Shown here: positions 10,811-23,787 of the stretch, in pieces
Numbering within the stretch: the stretch's first letter is position 1
Layout: each line of letters opens with the position of its first letter
From: Ophiodon elongatus
Lineage: Eukaryota > Chordata > Actinopteri > Perciformes > Hexagrammidae
Assembly (NCBI GenBank): GCA_016806645.1
Contig: JACSYO010002054.1
Coordinates: 114,501 to 178,500 of the forward strand
DNA length: 64,000 nucleotides
Direction of reading: 5' to 3'
Translations under genes and position numbers: made by a program
The notes under the pieces: generated by a model
Told to the model about the DNA's origin: nothing
Seen by the model: only the letters and a program-made list of their open reading frames with translations
The model's database searches: none

Positions 10811-13540
10811 ATCAGCAGCGAGGCTCTTCACAAGAATCCAAATGAAAAACCATCTTAAATGAATAGTTGTAAATGTTTAACTGGGATGTGGATAGGCCTG
10901 ACTCTATATAACTTCTCTTTTTTTTATCTCCTTTTGAGAAGAGTAAACCGTAGGTTTTTTGCCTTGGGCTTTACCAGCGAAGCTCTAGTCTGAAGATGCG
11001 TTTGAATGTCTATTAGTCATTTGTGCACCGAGCCTCTCAGGCAACCTGATGCCTGAGGACATAAGAAAGGCAACACTTACATCCTTTTTTATCCACATTA
11101 TTATTACCTTTAATTTATGAGCTTGAGCTGTCTTTGCTACGACAATGACTTACACCCACAGTAAATCGATAGAATGTCTTCTACTGAACCTCGGTCCTTC
11201 ACCTCTATCGTGATCTACTGTGCTTATATGAACAAAGCCAACAGTGTCATCTCTTGCGATAGCTCGCTAAATAAAAGTGTTGCTGAACTGTTTGCGACCT
11301 TAATATTAAGGCTAAAGCTTTGAGCACAATGAGATGAAATCCCTCCATGCTTGACCTTTCTGTTAGTGAGGTCTGATTTGATAGCTAGCCTATCAGACGG
11401 CCATTAGTGATTATCATGCCAAACAGCAACACAAATAAAAAGAAAAAAAAGTAATTTATCCATCTCTCTCAGGCCGAAGTGTCATTGACCATAAAAAAGA
11501 GAAACTCTGACTGGAGAACGTTCAAGCTTGTGGATGCAGCAGCCATCAACTCATCTAATGCTATTCAGGGCTTCATAAGCAGGCAGAAAGCCTTCCTCTG
11601 CTCTGCTCTGTAGCACTAACACAGCACTTCCCCCAGTGCCATCCAATCCCCACCTTCCATCTCAGGTGCATCCTCCATCTTAAACTGTACAACTTAAATA
11701 TTGCTCTCCAGTTCAGCGTCATGGGATTTCCCTTTTTTAAAGACATATTTTTACAGTTCCCTGCACTCACATGTTCCATTCTCTACTTGGAGTCATTGCA
11801 AATCCCTGTGCAGTCCCTATGAAAGAGAACTGACACTGAAATGTGGATTAATATGACTAGGGGGGTCGCTTTTGTATGCAATACAAGAGACGCTGGTGGT
11901 GAATAAAAATGCATGAAAATGTTGGCATTAAATATGCCATCCTCTCCCCCCAGGTCCCCGGAGCTGGAGCCTCTGGCATATTCATCTCTCGCTCTCTTTC
12001 TCACCGCCCGCAACAAAACTCGTCTGTTGAAAATCATCCGATCCCTTTTTTTCTCCAGCTGGATTTTCGGCACAGTTACCAGAATGCGGAAATATTGTTA
12101 CAATTATTCTTTCTCTGGCAATGCTGCTGGACGAATTGTGAGAACCGATAGCTGGTTGCAATTTTCTGGCATACAAGCAAGTAAGTTGACACAGTGCAAT
12201 TTACTCTCCGGAAGGTCTGCAGGCATGACTCATAAGATGTACAGGGGCTACTCTCTTTTTCAGTTTTCGGTGTTGCTGTGAGACATATGTGCGTCTGTCT
12301 CTTCTCTGACTGCCATGGCAGTGGAGGCTGAGTTACTGACAGGAATGCAGCATCAGTGGAGACAGCTGAAACATGGAGGGGCATACATAGCCTCCTGGAT
12401 CTTCAGACAGAGTTGAGTCTTAAGGCTCCAACCTGACGCCTTCTATTTCAGTTCTGGATCTGATGATCCCATTCAGCCTATGAGGCTGCTACTCCTGTTA
12501 CAGTACAGGGAGAAGCAATGTCCATCATGATATGTAAAGATCTCAAGCTCTCAAGATGTTATTTTGTCTAAAGACGAGAGCAAAAAATCCTGAAGTTCTG
12601 AAGCAGCGGCTGTAAATTCTGCATGTGTGTGCACTCACCTGCATACTTCACATCAGCGTCTAGCTCTGTGCTGCTATTCTATGGTTATCAGGCATGAACC
12701 TGAATATTTAAGTCACTCAAGCATATATTTTGGTACAGAAATAATCTTTGAAATACACAATCACTCAAGTGTTTCCTGATCTGACGCCCCTATCAGCAGG
12801 ACACCATTCGGTCGGTAGGAAACGGGAAGCAGACGCCGTTCTCCTTCGTCAAAGTACCATCCATCCACTCCGACCTCCTCCTTCTGTGGCTCAACAACAA
12901 TGCCGCACTGTTCCCTCCTTTGCTCCTGACGTCATGCCTCCTACAGCCACTAAAGGGCTTTGCCATAACAACATAAACATATTTTGTTACTGGACATTTG
13001 CTGATGTCTCGGGAGAAGAGTCTTAATGTCAAAGACGGAACAGGACTTTTTCACTCTCCCTTTGGCTGAAGTGCTGCCATTGGTGGCTGTCATTTTGCAA
13101 CGACACAAGTCAGTCTCATTTATAAACCATCCAGCCTTCCATCCAATGAGTTTGTTCTTTAAACATTCTTCCTATAATGACTTTTTGGAATGCCTATTGA
13201 GTGATTGAAATTATTGAGTTCTCTCATCAGGGCCTATTTGACATCGACTCCCATTGCAATAGCAACATTTGGATGCAAGCATAGTTGTTATTCAACTGGT
13301 TTTTTTTTTGGTTTTTTTTAAGATCTTGGTTCCCAAGCCAATGTCTCACAAGCAATATGGATTCTGTCAGAGTAGGCGAGCTGGACTCGGGGGGGGGGGG
13401 GCTTATACAACAGGCTCAAATGAAAGATAGGAAGTTAATTGTTCAGCTCTGAAAGTGCTCTGTGCGTTGGAGAGGCTGGAAGGAGGCTGGAAGAAGGCTG
13501 ACATTGTGGATTAAGCTGGTTATGTGTGAATACTTGGACA
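10811..13540. other. Non-coding stretch, no gene seen
   Basis: Overlapping short frames at 11,900-12,400 occur on both strands and lack splice signals or domain features. A single-base G run occurs at 13,389-13,401. No repeat family named. Confidence 0.5.
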
Positions 13541-14060
13541 TGTAGAGATCAGACGTTTGGCCACCAGTTGTCCACCGCAGCTACACACTATTTGTGTGAC
13601 TGATTGTCCACGAGCGTAATGATAATCCATAAGGCTTGGCTTGACGTTGGGAGTTAAGCAGGATTGTCAAATAATCAATATCGCCCCAGTGACTCGTTTT
13701 TTGCCAAACAGCCATGCTGTTCCTATTGGGATTTCTCTCTGATTTCTTCAATTGATCCGGGGGATTTTATAGACACATGGGCTTGACTGCTGTTGCACTT
13801 TGCTGAACTTCGTGGCAGTCAAGCTTGGCCGGGCTGCTTAATGATTTCTCTCGTTGCATATTTATCTACTGAGATGGCTGTTTTTTTTCAAAGCAGAGTG
13901 GTACTAATAGTGCATCAATAATGTATCCGGTGGCCTCACAAATGAACTGTTTGATAGACATCAGCAGAGTGAGTGGGAGAGTGTGAGGGGAATGCAAGGG
14001 CCCAATTAAAACTAATAATTCATCATATTTCCATATAAATAAACATCTGTTTTGCTGCTA
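13541..14060. other. Candidate conserved non-coding block
   Basis: Complex, repeat-free sequence with AT-rich homeodomain-type cores (TAATGATT near 13,840, AATTAAAACTAATAATT near 14,005). This texture is usual for conserved enhancers in fish. Conservation itself cannot be seen here, so this is a guess from composition. Confidence 0.2.
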
Positions 14061-14400
14061 TTACCAATTCATATGACACAGTTATTTTAGTCTTTAGCCT
14101 TACAGTTGGCGTTCTAATGGTTTCTGGCACACTTCTTTATTACATTTCAGATATTATACTATGTTGTCATTCTATGATATTATTATCTCATGTATGGATT
14201 CATTAAAATGCCGATAAATGAATTACTGTTGTTATTAAGGTAGAAAAGCTGTCAGGTACTGTGAAGCTACCCAACAGGAGAGAACCAATTTAAAGTTATT
14301 TAATATTCACATCATTAATATAGCAGCAGTGTAAAGACATAATGGCGTAAAGTCTACCTGAGCATAGGATGAAGTCTCTCTTCCTCTGTGTGCTATTATC
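14061..14400. other. Non-coding stretch, no gene seen
   Basis: AT-rich sequence without exon, RNA gene or repeat that I recognise. Confidence 0.45.
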
Positions 14401-14840
14401 AGAGCTCCTCTGTGCTTTGGTGACGTGGTCCGGCTGCCTACATGTGCATGTTAGTGCACGTTAGTGGATGTTAGTGCATGTGAGTCACACTGGTTAGCTT
14501 ACAGCCGTCGCTCTCAGCTGCTCTCCTACGGCGGATACAGCTGATGACGCCGGCCGGACAGACCATGTCGTCATGGAAGCATGGCGCCCACCCTCTGGTA
14601 CACACCGTTACCTGAACAGTGCTGTTAGCACCGTTAGCCGCTTGCCACCGGCTCAGCTGTCACCGTGTTGAGAGCCGTGGGGCGGCTCTGTGTTCTGTAT
14701 TGAGCACCTTTAAAGTAACATGCTCAGTGGTGTTTTTAGGTGGGAAAAAAAATGCCGAGGCCGAGCAAGTCTGCGTTGTCCTGCTGCTTTCATGTTCGGT
14801 TATCCTCTCAGTAAGATGCTCCAGATCCTAAAAGCCTGTT
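14401..14840. repeat. Possible dispersed repeat, GC-richer block
   Basis: The block is distinctly GC-richer than its flanks. It contains three spaced TGTTAGTG-like units near 14,448-14,482 and then a segment with GCTGTTAGC and GTTAGCCGC motifs. These features are common in fish dispersed repeats. No termini were defined. Confidence 0.3.
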
Positions 14841-16954
14841 CTTGACCACGTACATAGTATTACACATAGGAAGCAAAAAGCATCTTCCCTGACAAGCTAG
14901 CAGTTCACATTAAGTCAGCATTTTTTACCAGTCGTTTGGTTTACAACAATCTCCCGCAGCTATAAGCTTAAAAGAAATACTAACTTCTGCCAACCACCAC
15001 ACTTTTTCTGCTGACAGCAGGTTGGTCAGCTGTTTGTTTAAGTCTGTTACTTTGTCAATGTCATGTTACTGTTGTGTGTTGCTGCACTCACAGGGAAGCA
15101 GACATTTAAGCTTATTTAATGATGAATATAATCAATCATAAGCTGACTGAAGGTTAGTTTGATTGTTTGTTGTTTAATGGTCTCTATTCAGCAGCCGTCT
15201 TTCCAGTCTCAGATGTCGAAGTGTCCCTGAAAGCACAGACAGGAAAAGCTTTTGGAGAGTACCTATTCGCAGCTGCCTCACCATGTGACAACAAGGTCAC
15301 CTGGAATAAAGACAAATGCCATGAAATGTTCACTGTGATAGATTTCCAACATGAATTTACTGTCATAACACCAGAGGCCACCTGGAAGGCTGGATATTAA
15401 GCTAAAAACACTATCTTTTCAAATGTTTACTAGTAGTGTCACATGGCCACAGTGTCTCAAAAGGTCATTCAGAATATTAATGTTGCGTTTGACATTTGCT
15501 AAATGTAATGTGATGTCCATGAAATTCGGCTAGTTTTTTACCAAAGAAGAGGAGCTTCATATTAAACAACCGAGCTGATTGACGACAGCGTCCTACGCCG
15601 TAGCTGGATCAGTTTGAGAGGTAATGTCACTGGTATCACATGAAACTAGGAAACCTAATGAAACCATTGGTAAACATGCCATGCCAGCTTGTTGAGAAGG
15701 AGGCTAGATAACCCTCCAAAGTTAGGCTAAATTTTGGTGAGGGAAAAGCTTGCATGACCATATTCACATGGGTCTATTGAGCTCTCACCTCAAGAGGTGT
15801 TAATGAAAATGGCTTCTATTGTTAACCACAAGGCTCCCTTTTACAGACATGCCCGCTTTATAAAATAAACACGCCGTGCAGTAAAAATGTGTTATTTTCA
15901 CCTCTTCTAAAAGGGATGTATTTAAATATTTCTGCAAACTGGAGTCCATACACAGTCTTGGAATTGCCTGAACTTGGTTTTACTGGAAAGCTGAGACTCT
16001 TGTGGATCCCATGAGCCCAAAGGTATTCATGTGTGATGATGTTAGAACACATAGTATCCATTTCACATAGTGAGAGAATTAACGTCACTGTATATAATGA
16101 CCTGTTGTGACCTCTAGGGTAATTACAGCCTCATGAAATTTTTCAAGCTGAAACTAAAGACCTTTAGAGCATTCAGATGATGGCTTTTCTATATTAACAA
16201 TGAGGGGGTTTCTGAGCAGTATTCAGAACTTAAGCACTTGCCAAATCACAGCATGGACTTTTCTATGGTGTTATTCAATTTATGGTGTCTTCGTGTGGTG
16301 TTTTGGAGGGATTGTTGATCATTTTTATTAATTCTGAAGTTGTAAAAAGTGGTTGAAGCACAATTGCTGCCTCAACTTATGAGACATATTTGAGCATGGG
16401 AATGGCAATCATATACTTCCATCATAATGTTCTTAGCCCTTATACACTCCAATCTGCTGAGCTGCATCTCAAATTAATCTTCATGTTCCGGGCTTTCAGA
16501 TGATGTACACCACTTCGATCAGGCATATACTGTTGATCTCCCATGGAATTAACTATCACTTTGCACCTGTTTTTATCTCAGTAGTCGTGATATTCGATAT
16601 TGTCGGGGAATGGCCCTACGCGTTGTTTTAAATTATGTTTCACTCAAGCTACAACCTGTTTTACACTAAGCATGCCATGATGAGTTAAAGCACGTTTCTT
16701 GTCTTTTAATAAACCTGAATCCTTGTGATCTTATAAGTAGTTCATTACAACCAGTTTCTGCTCCGTTAATCTGAGAGAAGGACAAAACCGAACGGCCCTG
16801 TCAGTGTCTCACTCTGTTGTCAATACAGACACCAAAGAGAGAAAAGGCCCTGACCAGGCACAGAGAGACGGAGGAGAGGATAGAAAGACTTCAGACTGAG
16901 AAGGCTGCAGTGTTATTCAAAGAATATTCTCACGTTCATTCTTTTTTTTTTACC
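14841..16954. other. Non-coding stretch, no gene seen
   Basis: Only short frames on both strands, no splice context and no repeat that I can name. Confidence 0.5.
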
Positions 16955-17094
16955 ATCCTTATCTGGGGAGTTTTTCCTGCTCCGATGTGAGGTCCTGGGA
17001 TAGAGGATGTCGTGTGTGTACGGACTGTAAAGCCCTCTGAGGCAAATTTGTGATTTGTGATTTTGGGCTGTACAAAATAAATTGAATTGAATCA
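16955..17094 (+). mobile_element. LINE-like 3' tail
   Basis: The ordered blocks GGGGAGTTTTTCCTG, GGATGTCGTGTGTGTACGGA, GTAAAGCCCTCTGAGGCAAA, TTGTGATTTGTGATTTTGGG and GTACAAAATAAATTGAATTG are the widespread 3' end of a fish non-LTR retrotransposon. It ends in GAATT-type units at about 17,084-17,092. The coding part is absent, as expected for 5'-truncated insertion. Clade not assigned. Confidence 0.65.
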
Positions 17095-19208
17095 CTTCTG
17101 GGTCACAGTATGTCTCATGCAAGGACTACACACACATTGCTCCGTCAATGCTTGTTGATACACCATGTTGTGTGACTGAGTAGGTGTTCATTAAGCAAAA
17201 CTAATTCCAGTGTATACTCCGGGGCTTAACTATGTTTCTCTCACTAGCATGTATCTCATCAGGTTCACGCTTTCACAATGTAAATGAGACATTTAATGTT
17301 TACTTAGTCTAAAGCCGTAGCTTTGAATGATTGTGTATTCATGGGTGGATTGTTGGAGTGAAAATTAATAATACTATTCCTTCACGCTTTCCGCCAGACA
17401 CACAATTAATTTGCATTGTATGACTAATGACTAATTGCCAAGGTTAGGTTCTTTGCAAGTGAAATTAATTAATTATGATTTATTTCTTGGTTTTGTTGTC
17501 GAGGTATTTAAGCATTCATTTATTTCGTAATGTTTTTCGCTGGCTGGTCGAGGTGGGAGCTCCTGTCAAAGGGTTGAGCTCCTGATGCTCTACAACGCTT
17601 CACATGCTGCTGTTTGGAAGTAGAAACAAGTACTAGCAGGATTACACACTATCCATATCAAATCCAAGAGAGAAAGACATCATGGCCCTGATCCCGCAGT
17701 GATTGACAGCTGAACTCTGAGAATCAGACTACAGAGAGCGTGGCTCATTTTGTTCGCTTGATGGGTGTGGTGTTGATGACTGAAGAAGAAACCCTGCTGC
17801 CTTCCATTGAACAAGTATGGAACGGTTATGCATGTAAATTACAAAATTGCTCAGAGCTTTCAGGGCTGACAGTGTTACCCATTGTTATTCAAATTAACAG
17901 CGCAGATTACAAAAGTAAAAGTGGTGGGCGCAGAACAAATCGGAGCATGAGAGCTGGTTTAAGATTCATGGAAGTTCAGTATTAATGAAATAAAGCATTT
18001 TTTTATTCCAATGCTTTCAAGATGAATTTGCTACACTGGGTTGGATTGTGTACGCACAGGTAGCGGTGTCTGTCTTTTTAATGATTTACTTTTGCCTTAC
18101 TTTACTTTACTTTGTAGTACTGGAGCTTCCCTTCACTCTCATTTTATTCAAGAGTTCTGTGGGGAGGTTTACAGGCGATAAACCATCAAAGTTCTTCGTG
18201 TCAATCTGTTGGAGTAGGTCTGACATTTTAAAACCTGATTAGTATTCTTCACTCTCGCTAGAGGAAATGCTTTGCCGCTGAACAAAGGCAAGGACCATTT
18301 TGTTTTGATTGCTGACTTTTGCGACTGATTATGTTTTATTGATATTGATCTTAAAGCTTTCCGTCACTCACTAAAGGCAACTGTTTGGGCAGCTGGTCTT
18401 CTCCGATCCGTGCTGTTGACTCTCTTGACCCTTCGTCTATACAGACTGCAGTAAACACGGGCGATCAGATCGATGGTGTCTGTATAGAAGTACAGTAAAA
18501 GTGCTGGTGTTCTGTGCAAGGCATCAGAACCTGAAGGACACATTCATAACTTCTGCTAGATTCCGGAAAGTGAAAATTTTATTGATTCCTTCTTGCGGCT
18601 CCAATAATTGAAGCAAGTGATAGCTGGGCAGCTCACCGTCCACAACATATAGAGGAGCCCTTCAGTGTCTCCAGCAGGGCATTTTACCGTCTCATCAAAA
18701 GATGCTTGGAAGCTATTTATCAACGGAAACATTGCTGAGGAGGTGCTTCACCTTGAGCAACGGAGAGGAGCAGACATCTAAGGCAAACAGAGGGAAGAGA
18801 TTGAACAAAATGGATTCTTTTATTGGTCTGAGTCTTTTCCAGGAGAGTGAGTAAAACTGGGCAGCGTCGGCTTGTGAACAAATTAATGTTCTTTAACAAT
18901 TCAGTGTGTATGGTCGCCATTGCCACTAAGAGCCATGACGAATCTACCATCCATGAGGGCTACAAATGTTTGAGAGGGAGAGTTATTATATGACCGTCTG
19001 TTGTTGTTTTTTGGGGTGGGGGGAGCTGTATATTTTCAAGGGCAGACACAATTCATCCCCTGCATAAGGCCATTTGAGATGCAATGGATGTGATTTCTTG
19101 CACATATCTGAGCATCATAATTCTTTGCACCTTAAAGACTCCGCTTCCTTCTGTCTCGACATCGTCATAGAGAGGAACATGCATCTCTAACCAAGTTTAG
19201 GCCAGTGG
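17095..19208. other. Non-coding stretch, no gene seen
   Basis: No exon or RNA gene recognised. Short TTTAC units near 18,095-18,115. Confidence 0.5.
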
Positions 19209-19254
19209 TCAAAGTGAAGCATCAAAGTGAAGCATCAAAGTGAAGCATCAAAGT
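19209..19254 (+). repeat. 13-bp tandem repeat
   Basis: Three perfect copies of TCAAAGTGAAGCA followed by a partial TCAAAGT. Small tandem duplication with no sign of function. Confidence 0.95.
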
Positions 19255-19440
19255 TCCACAATTATTCTATGATGAGCAATCAATTAACGGGTTGATTTGT
19301 GGGAATGTGCTCAGGGCTTATGACAGATACTTTAGGGTTTTTTGAAAGAGCTCTGGGACCAAAGCAGGCGAGCACACAAATGAAAGCTGTTTGTGACAGA
19401 GCTGACTAACGAGCTGGGAAGTCTTTGGAGGACTGCTCTC

Positions 19441-19700
19441 ATAGGGCTGAAACGATTCCTTGAGAAACTCGAGCAACTCGATTACTCTTCATTTAAAGTC
19501 CACGCACCCCGTTCACCAACTCCCGGGCACAGGTTAGTGGTTCAGCTAATCAACGGTGCGCAGATTGACTTGAACAACAAATCCTTGTTGAAGTTTGAAG
19601 GAGGAGCGCTAGTTAATGTTAGCTGTTAGCAGCAGGTGGGCAGCACATTCCTGCTCGGCTAAATAACAGAGCTAACAGCTAACGTTGACGTGTTGCATTG
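19441..19700 (+). mobile_element. hAT-like element, left end
   Basis: TAGGGCTGAAACGATTCCT at 19,442 followed by repeated CTCGA/ACTCGATTAC blocks resembles the terminal sequence of fish non-autonomous hAT elements. A possible right end lies at 21,371-21,408 (CTAATCGAAAAACTAGACTG then GGCACTAGT), which would give an element of about 1.97 kb. The two ends match only weakly and no 8-bp target duplication is visible, so only the left end is annotated. Confidence 0.45.
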
Positions 19701-21299
19701 AGTTACATTATGATGCATTCAAGCTCTAATCCGTAAAAATGGGTATTGGCTGGAGGTAAATGATCACGTTTTGTTCAAATACAATCTTTTAAAATAATGT
19801 TTTTGGGAAGAACAGTTGTTTGAAGGAGATGTTTTCACAGCAATATAAAATAGATATTAGAGAGGGATTTATGACTAAAGTAAATATTATAGAAATAGAA
19901 ATGTTAATCATTTGAATTATTAGTTTTTATGCATATTAATTGATGACAATAACAGAGTAAAATGACAACATTTAGAACTTTTGACAGTTTACACTGACTT
20001 CGAGACAGTTGGAATTATTTTTCTTGATGGCTCTGGCCTGGTGGTGAAAAGCTATTGTGGAGCCTTGAAACCTAGAATGTAATATGGTACTTAAAAGCAC
20101 TAGGTGGGTTTAGTTTTGACGAATAATATTATTGCATGCAATTTAAGCAATGAAAAGGCAGATAAAAAAAAAAAAAAGAATCCCATTGGCAGTTTGTGGA
20201 ACACTAGAGTGGTGTGTGCTTGAAACAGCTACACTAATGGGTATTACGCCCTAATATTGTACAGTGAGGAATTTCATAAGTCAAAATCCCAACTTTCCCT
20301 TTAAACTCCATCCTGCATGGAGGCCCAGCATAGAGTTATGATGGAAAGATTCCCAGCCGTTGTTAAAACAATGGCTCAGTGTGCGATTCACAGAACTTAA
20401 AGTTCAGGTGGGAATCATGAAGTAATGAATTGGATAATCAACAATACTCAGCATAAATGAGCATGTAAACATCTCCACAGAAGTAGCCAATTACTACACA
20501 ATGAATGAATAAAAGCATGGTGAGCTTCTGTCTGGATTTAATCTTGCAGAAACTGGCTCAGCCTCCGTTTAATTTAACAGGCAGGTGTTGGAACGTTGTG
20601 TGCAGGGCAGCTCACTGCATATCATTAGAGGGCTGGTGCTAGACCAAATTAAGGACCTGTGTACACTCAAGCATATTTCTGTTTCTTTCCTGTCTGAACT
20701 TACCCAACACACGTGAAATAACACAGGACACGTGCGCAGTTTGACTGAGATCACAGAGATTATTAGATTTACATCTGTTATCTGTGGTAATTTGTGGAAT
20801 ACTATTAAATGTATTTGACTAATTGATGCATAATGCTCATACCCAGCAAGCATTTCCACATTGAATATAAGTTGAATATAAGTCTAAACCTAAAGGTTGT
20901 CAAAGTGCTGAAATATAAAGCTTAAATAACAATGAGGGTGCTTTGGTGGAAATGGCTAACAAACTGCCCAGCTGCAACGATAACTGAAGAAAAGGTTAAA
21001 TAAAACTAGAAATTGGCGAACATTAGGTGGTCTTACCTTTTAAGGTGGATAAGCCTTTCTCATTTGAGTGACAAGCCGCTTCTCCAAGCTTTTTTTTCAA
21101 GTGTTAAACTGATAGCGTTAATCTGTCAACATTCTTATTGTCAGTTAACTGTTAATTATTACCTGTAATAATAGCACAACCAGTCAATATCAAAGAAATC
21201 CTGTGCAGAACATCTGTTCAAATGTACATTTTAATGTAAAATAATCAATTACAAGTAATTTGTACAATTGTCATTGTAATATATATATATAAAATATAT

Positions 21300-21302
<3 letters not shown>
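19701..21302. other. AT-rich non-coding stretch, possibly inside a hAT-like element
   Basis: No transposase-like frame. An A-run sits at 20,164-20,176. If the weak right end near 21,400 is real, this is internal sequence of a non-autonomous DNA transposon. Confidence 0.35.

Positions 21303-21334
<32 letters not shown>
21303..21334 (+). repeat. (TG)16 microsatellite
   Basis: Sixteen uninterrupted TG units, preceded by a short AT repeat at about 21,282-21,300. Confidence 0.95.
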
Positions 21335-21335
<1 letters not shown>

Positions 21336-21408
21336 AAAAACATGCATCAATAATAATTAGACAGAATAATCCTTTGAACTAATCGAAAAACTAGACTGCC
21401 TGGCACTA

Positions 21409-23750
21409 GTACTACCTCCTCCTCCGTTCCCTGACTAGATTTGATGTCAATGATAAATGATAAAAGTCTTGAATATCGATTATTCTTTGAGTTGGAGATT
21501 AACTAATAGAATTATGTTAAAGAAAAAGATGAAATAAATAAAGGTTTAAATGAAGCAGTACATTTAGAATATTCTTAAAGAAAAACTTGGATTGTACTTT
21601 CATCTCAGCTCATCTTATTCAATTCATAAATTGTCTTATGTTTGACATTAACAAATCACTTAGTCGTGTGCTGTTTGTGCTGCTTGGGACAAGAATATTT
21701 AGTGACTGAGTTCTCTTCAAAGGATGCTTGCTGAGTTTGACATTTTGTTTGGACAATCATTCTTTCATGCTTAATATATAAAGGCAACTTCCAAATAGTA
21801 TAATAATAAAAGTAAATCAAATCTGAGTATTCCATTTAAGGAGTGTGACATCTTTAAGTAAAACGTTGGATAATGCGAGGCATGAACAGGAGATTGGAAT
21901 CTGTACGTGGGCGGTACAAGGATTATACGTAATGTTGTATCGCTTATTATGAAATTATAACTGTCAGGTTGCATATAAAAGTGCTCTGTAACACTCTTAT
22001 GGTGTGCATTTATACTCAATAAAAATACATTTTTAAACTCTGATTGCTCTGAGATTTAGGTGCAACCTGCACATTATTTCAACCCATTTAATGTGGGGGG
22101 TTGTGTCATAGACCTGCTGGCAAACCCCCGGGTCGATCAAATGTTTGCAGTGTAGTTGAACAATTTAACACTGGTGCTTTCATGACACAGAATATAAGCC
22201 ATCATCAATAACTCAAGGTAGGGGAAGACAATTTGGCAAACATATATTTTTTTCAGGCAGGATCACGATCCTTGATCTTACCATGACTATTTTCCAAGCT
22301 ACTGAATGGTGAAACCAAACAACATTCCCTATTTAAAATATAAAGCCTTACACTTTCTTCAAATTACTTTTCCAAATATTTATCAGGTATTTTTCCAAAT
22401 CCACATGAAGCACTCTTAAAATCACATAAATTAGATCCAGTACTCAAAATATGAGAAAAAAATATGTCTCTTTTAAAGCCAGTTCTCCTGTTCCTCTTAT
22501 TTCATTCTTTCAAAACAGCAGTGAAGAACACCAGGAGCAAATGTTTCCATTCAAACTAAATAATGACTGCTGTGTTAACTGCATGACAAACTAATCGGAG
22601 CACACAAGGCCAAATATGAATGTTAGCTAACAAACAATATAGCATGTAACGGGATACTTTTGAACTCCTCACACATCAAACTGAGCGGTGCTTCTTCATA
22701 TCACTTCCAGCTACCTTCAATGAGAACAATGAAGAGGATCAGTTATAAGTGAATGTTCTCTGGTCACAGCTAAAACCCCAACAACACAGAATCCATTAGC
22801 CTGTTAGCGTGTTGTTCACTAGCTAGCCTGTTTGTAACCGCCAGTGACGCCAACGTTATCTTCACTTCACTCCACGTGTGGAGAGCTGGGGCCTTTCCAA
22901 CCACCAACAAAAGCTGAACAGTGATTATATCTGGGGGTGTTTCATCTAAAACCCTGGCTAAGCCCGACTCTGGCTGCTTAATGGTAGAGTCAGGCCCTTT
23001 TATAAAGTATGTCCAATCAGAAGCCCCTGTCACACAGATTGTTACGGCAGACTAAGACCGGCTTAACTGCGTTGTTAACTCGTCGTAAAACACACTTCAT
23101 TCATTCAAACCGGACAAAAACAAAGTTAAACGAAGCAAACACGTCTTGGTTAGTCTTTTTACTGTTCCAACAATCAGCAACTCTGGTTGTGTGGAAATAA
23201 ATCCTTAATCCACAGAGTAAAATGTTAATACAAACCGGCTCTACACGCTGTTTAGCTCTCACTCCTTCTTTGGAGGCAGACCATTAAATTATATAAATAC
23301 AATGAGCCATATCCATAACCAATGTAAACACTGTCAAATTGACATTGTAATTTCTACACAAAATGATTCTTCCATAACATCCTCTGCACTCATATCTTGG
23401 GATGCCATTTTTGTTGTTGGAAAAACAAGCAACGAGAACATGGACGATTTTGAGCGGCATTGCCCCCCACAGCTACCAAATCTGAGAGTAGCACTGTGTA
23501 GTTCTTCCTCATAGCAAGTACGTCACCAGGATGAAGAAGAACTACAGATTTTGCAGTTTCGCCCCAGAGACACAGAGAACATCAATCGATAAGATTGAAA
23601 ATGAGCACATTTTCCTCTAAACTAGAGAGACAGTTTATTGGAGGCGCTAATAATTTAGCTGGAAAAAATGGAGCCTTAGAGCTGCAACTGATTTGCACTG
23701 TAGCACGATACTAACAATCTCTATGCAAAGGCAGTGGAGACATATTAATC
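21409..23750. other. Non-coding stretch, probable old repeats
   Basis: No exon recognised. The block at 22,780-23,060 (GTTAGCGTGTTGTTC, CTAGCTAGCC and a later CCAATCAGAAGCC segment) has the look of dispersed repeat sequence. I cannot define ends. Confidence 0.35.
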
Positions 23751-23756
23751 ATTCAC

Positions 23757-23787
23757 GATCTAATATCGTCATATCACCCACCCCTAA
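23757..23787 (-). mobile_element. hAT-like terminal sequence
   Basis: On the minus strand this reads TTAGGGGTGGGTGATATGAC followed by GATAT-type sequence, a common terminal sequence of fish non-autonomous hAT elements. The partner end is not located. Confidence 0.45.
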
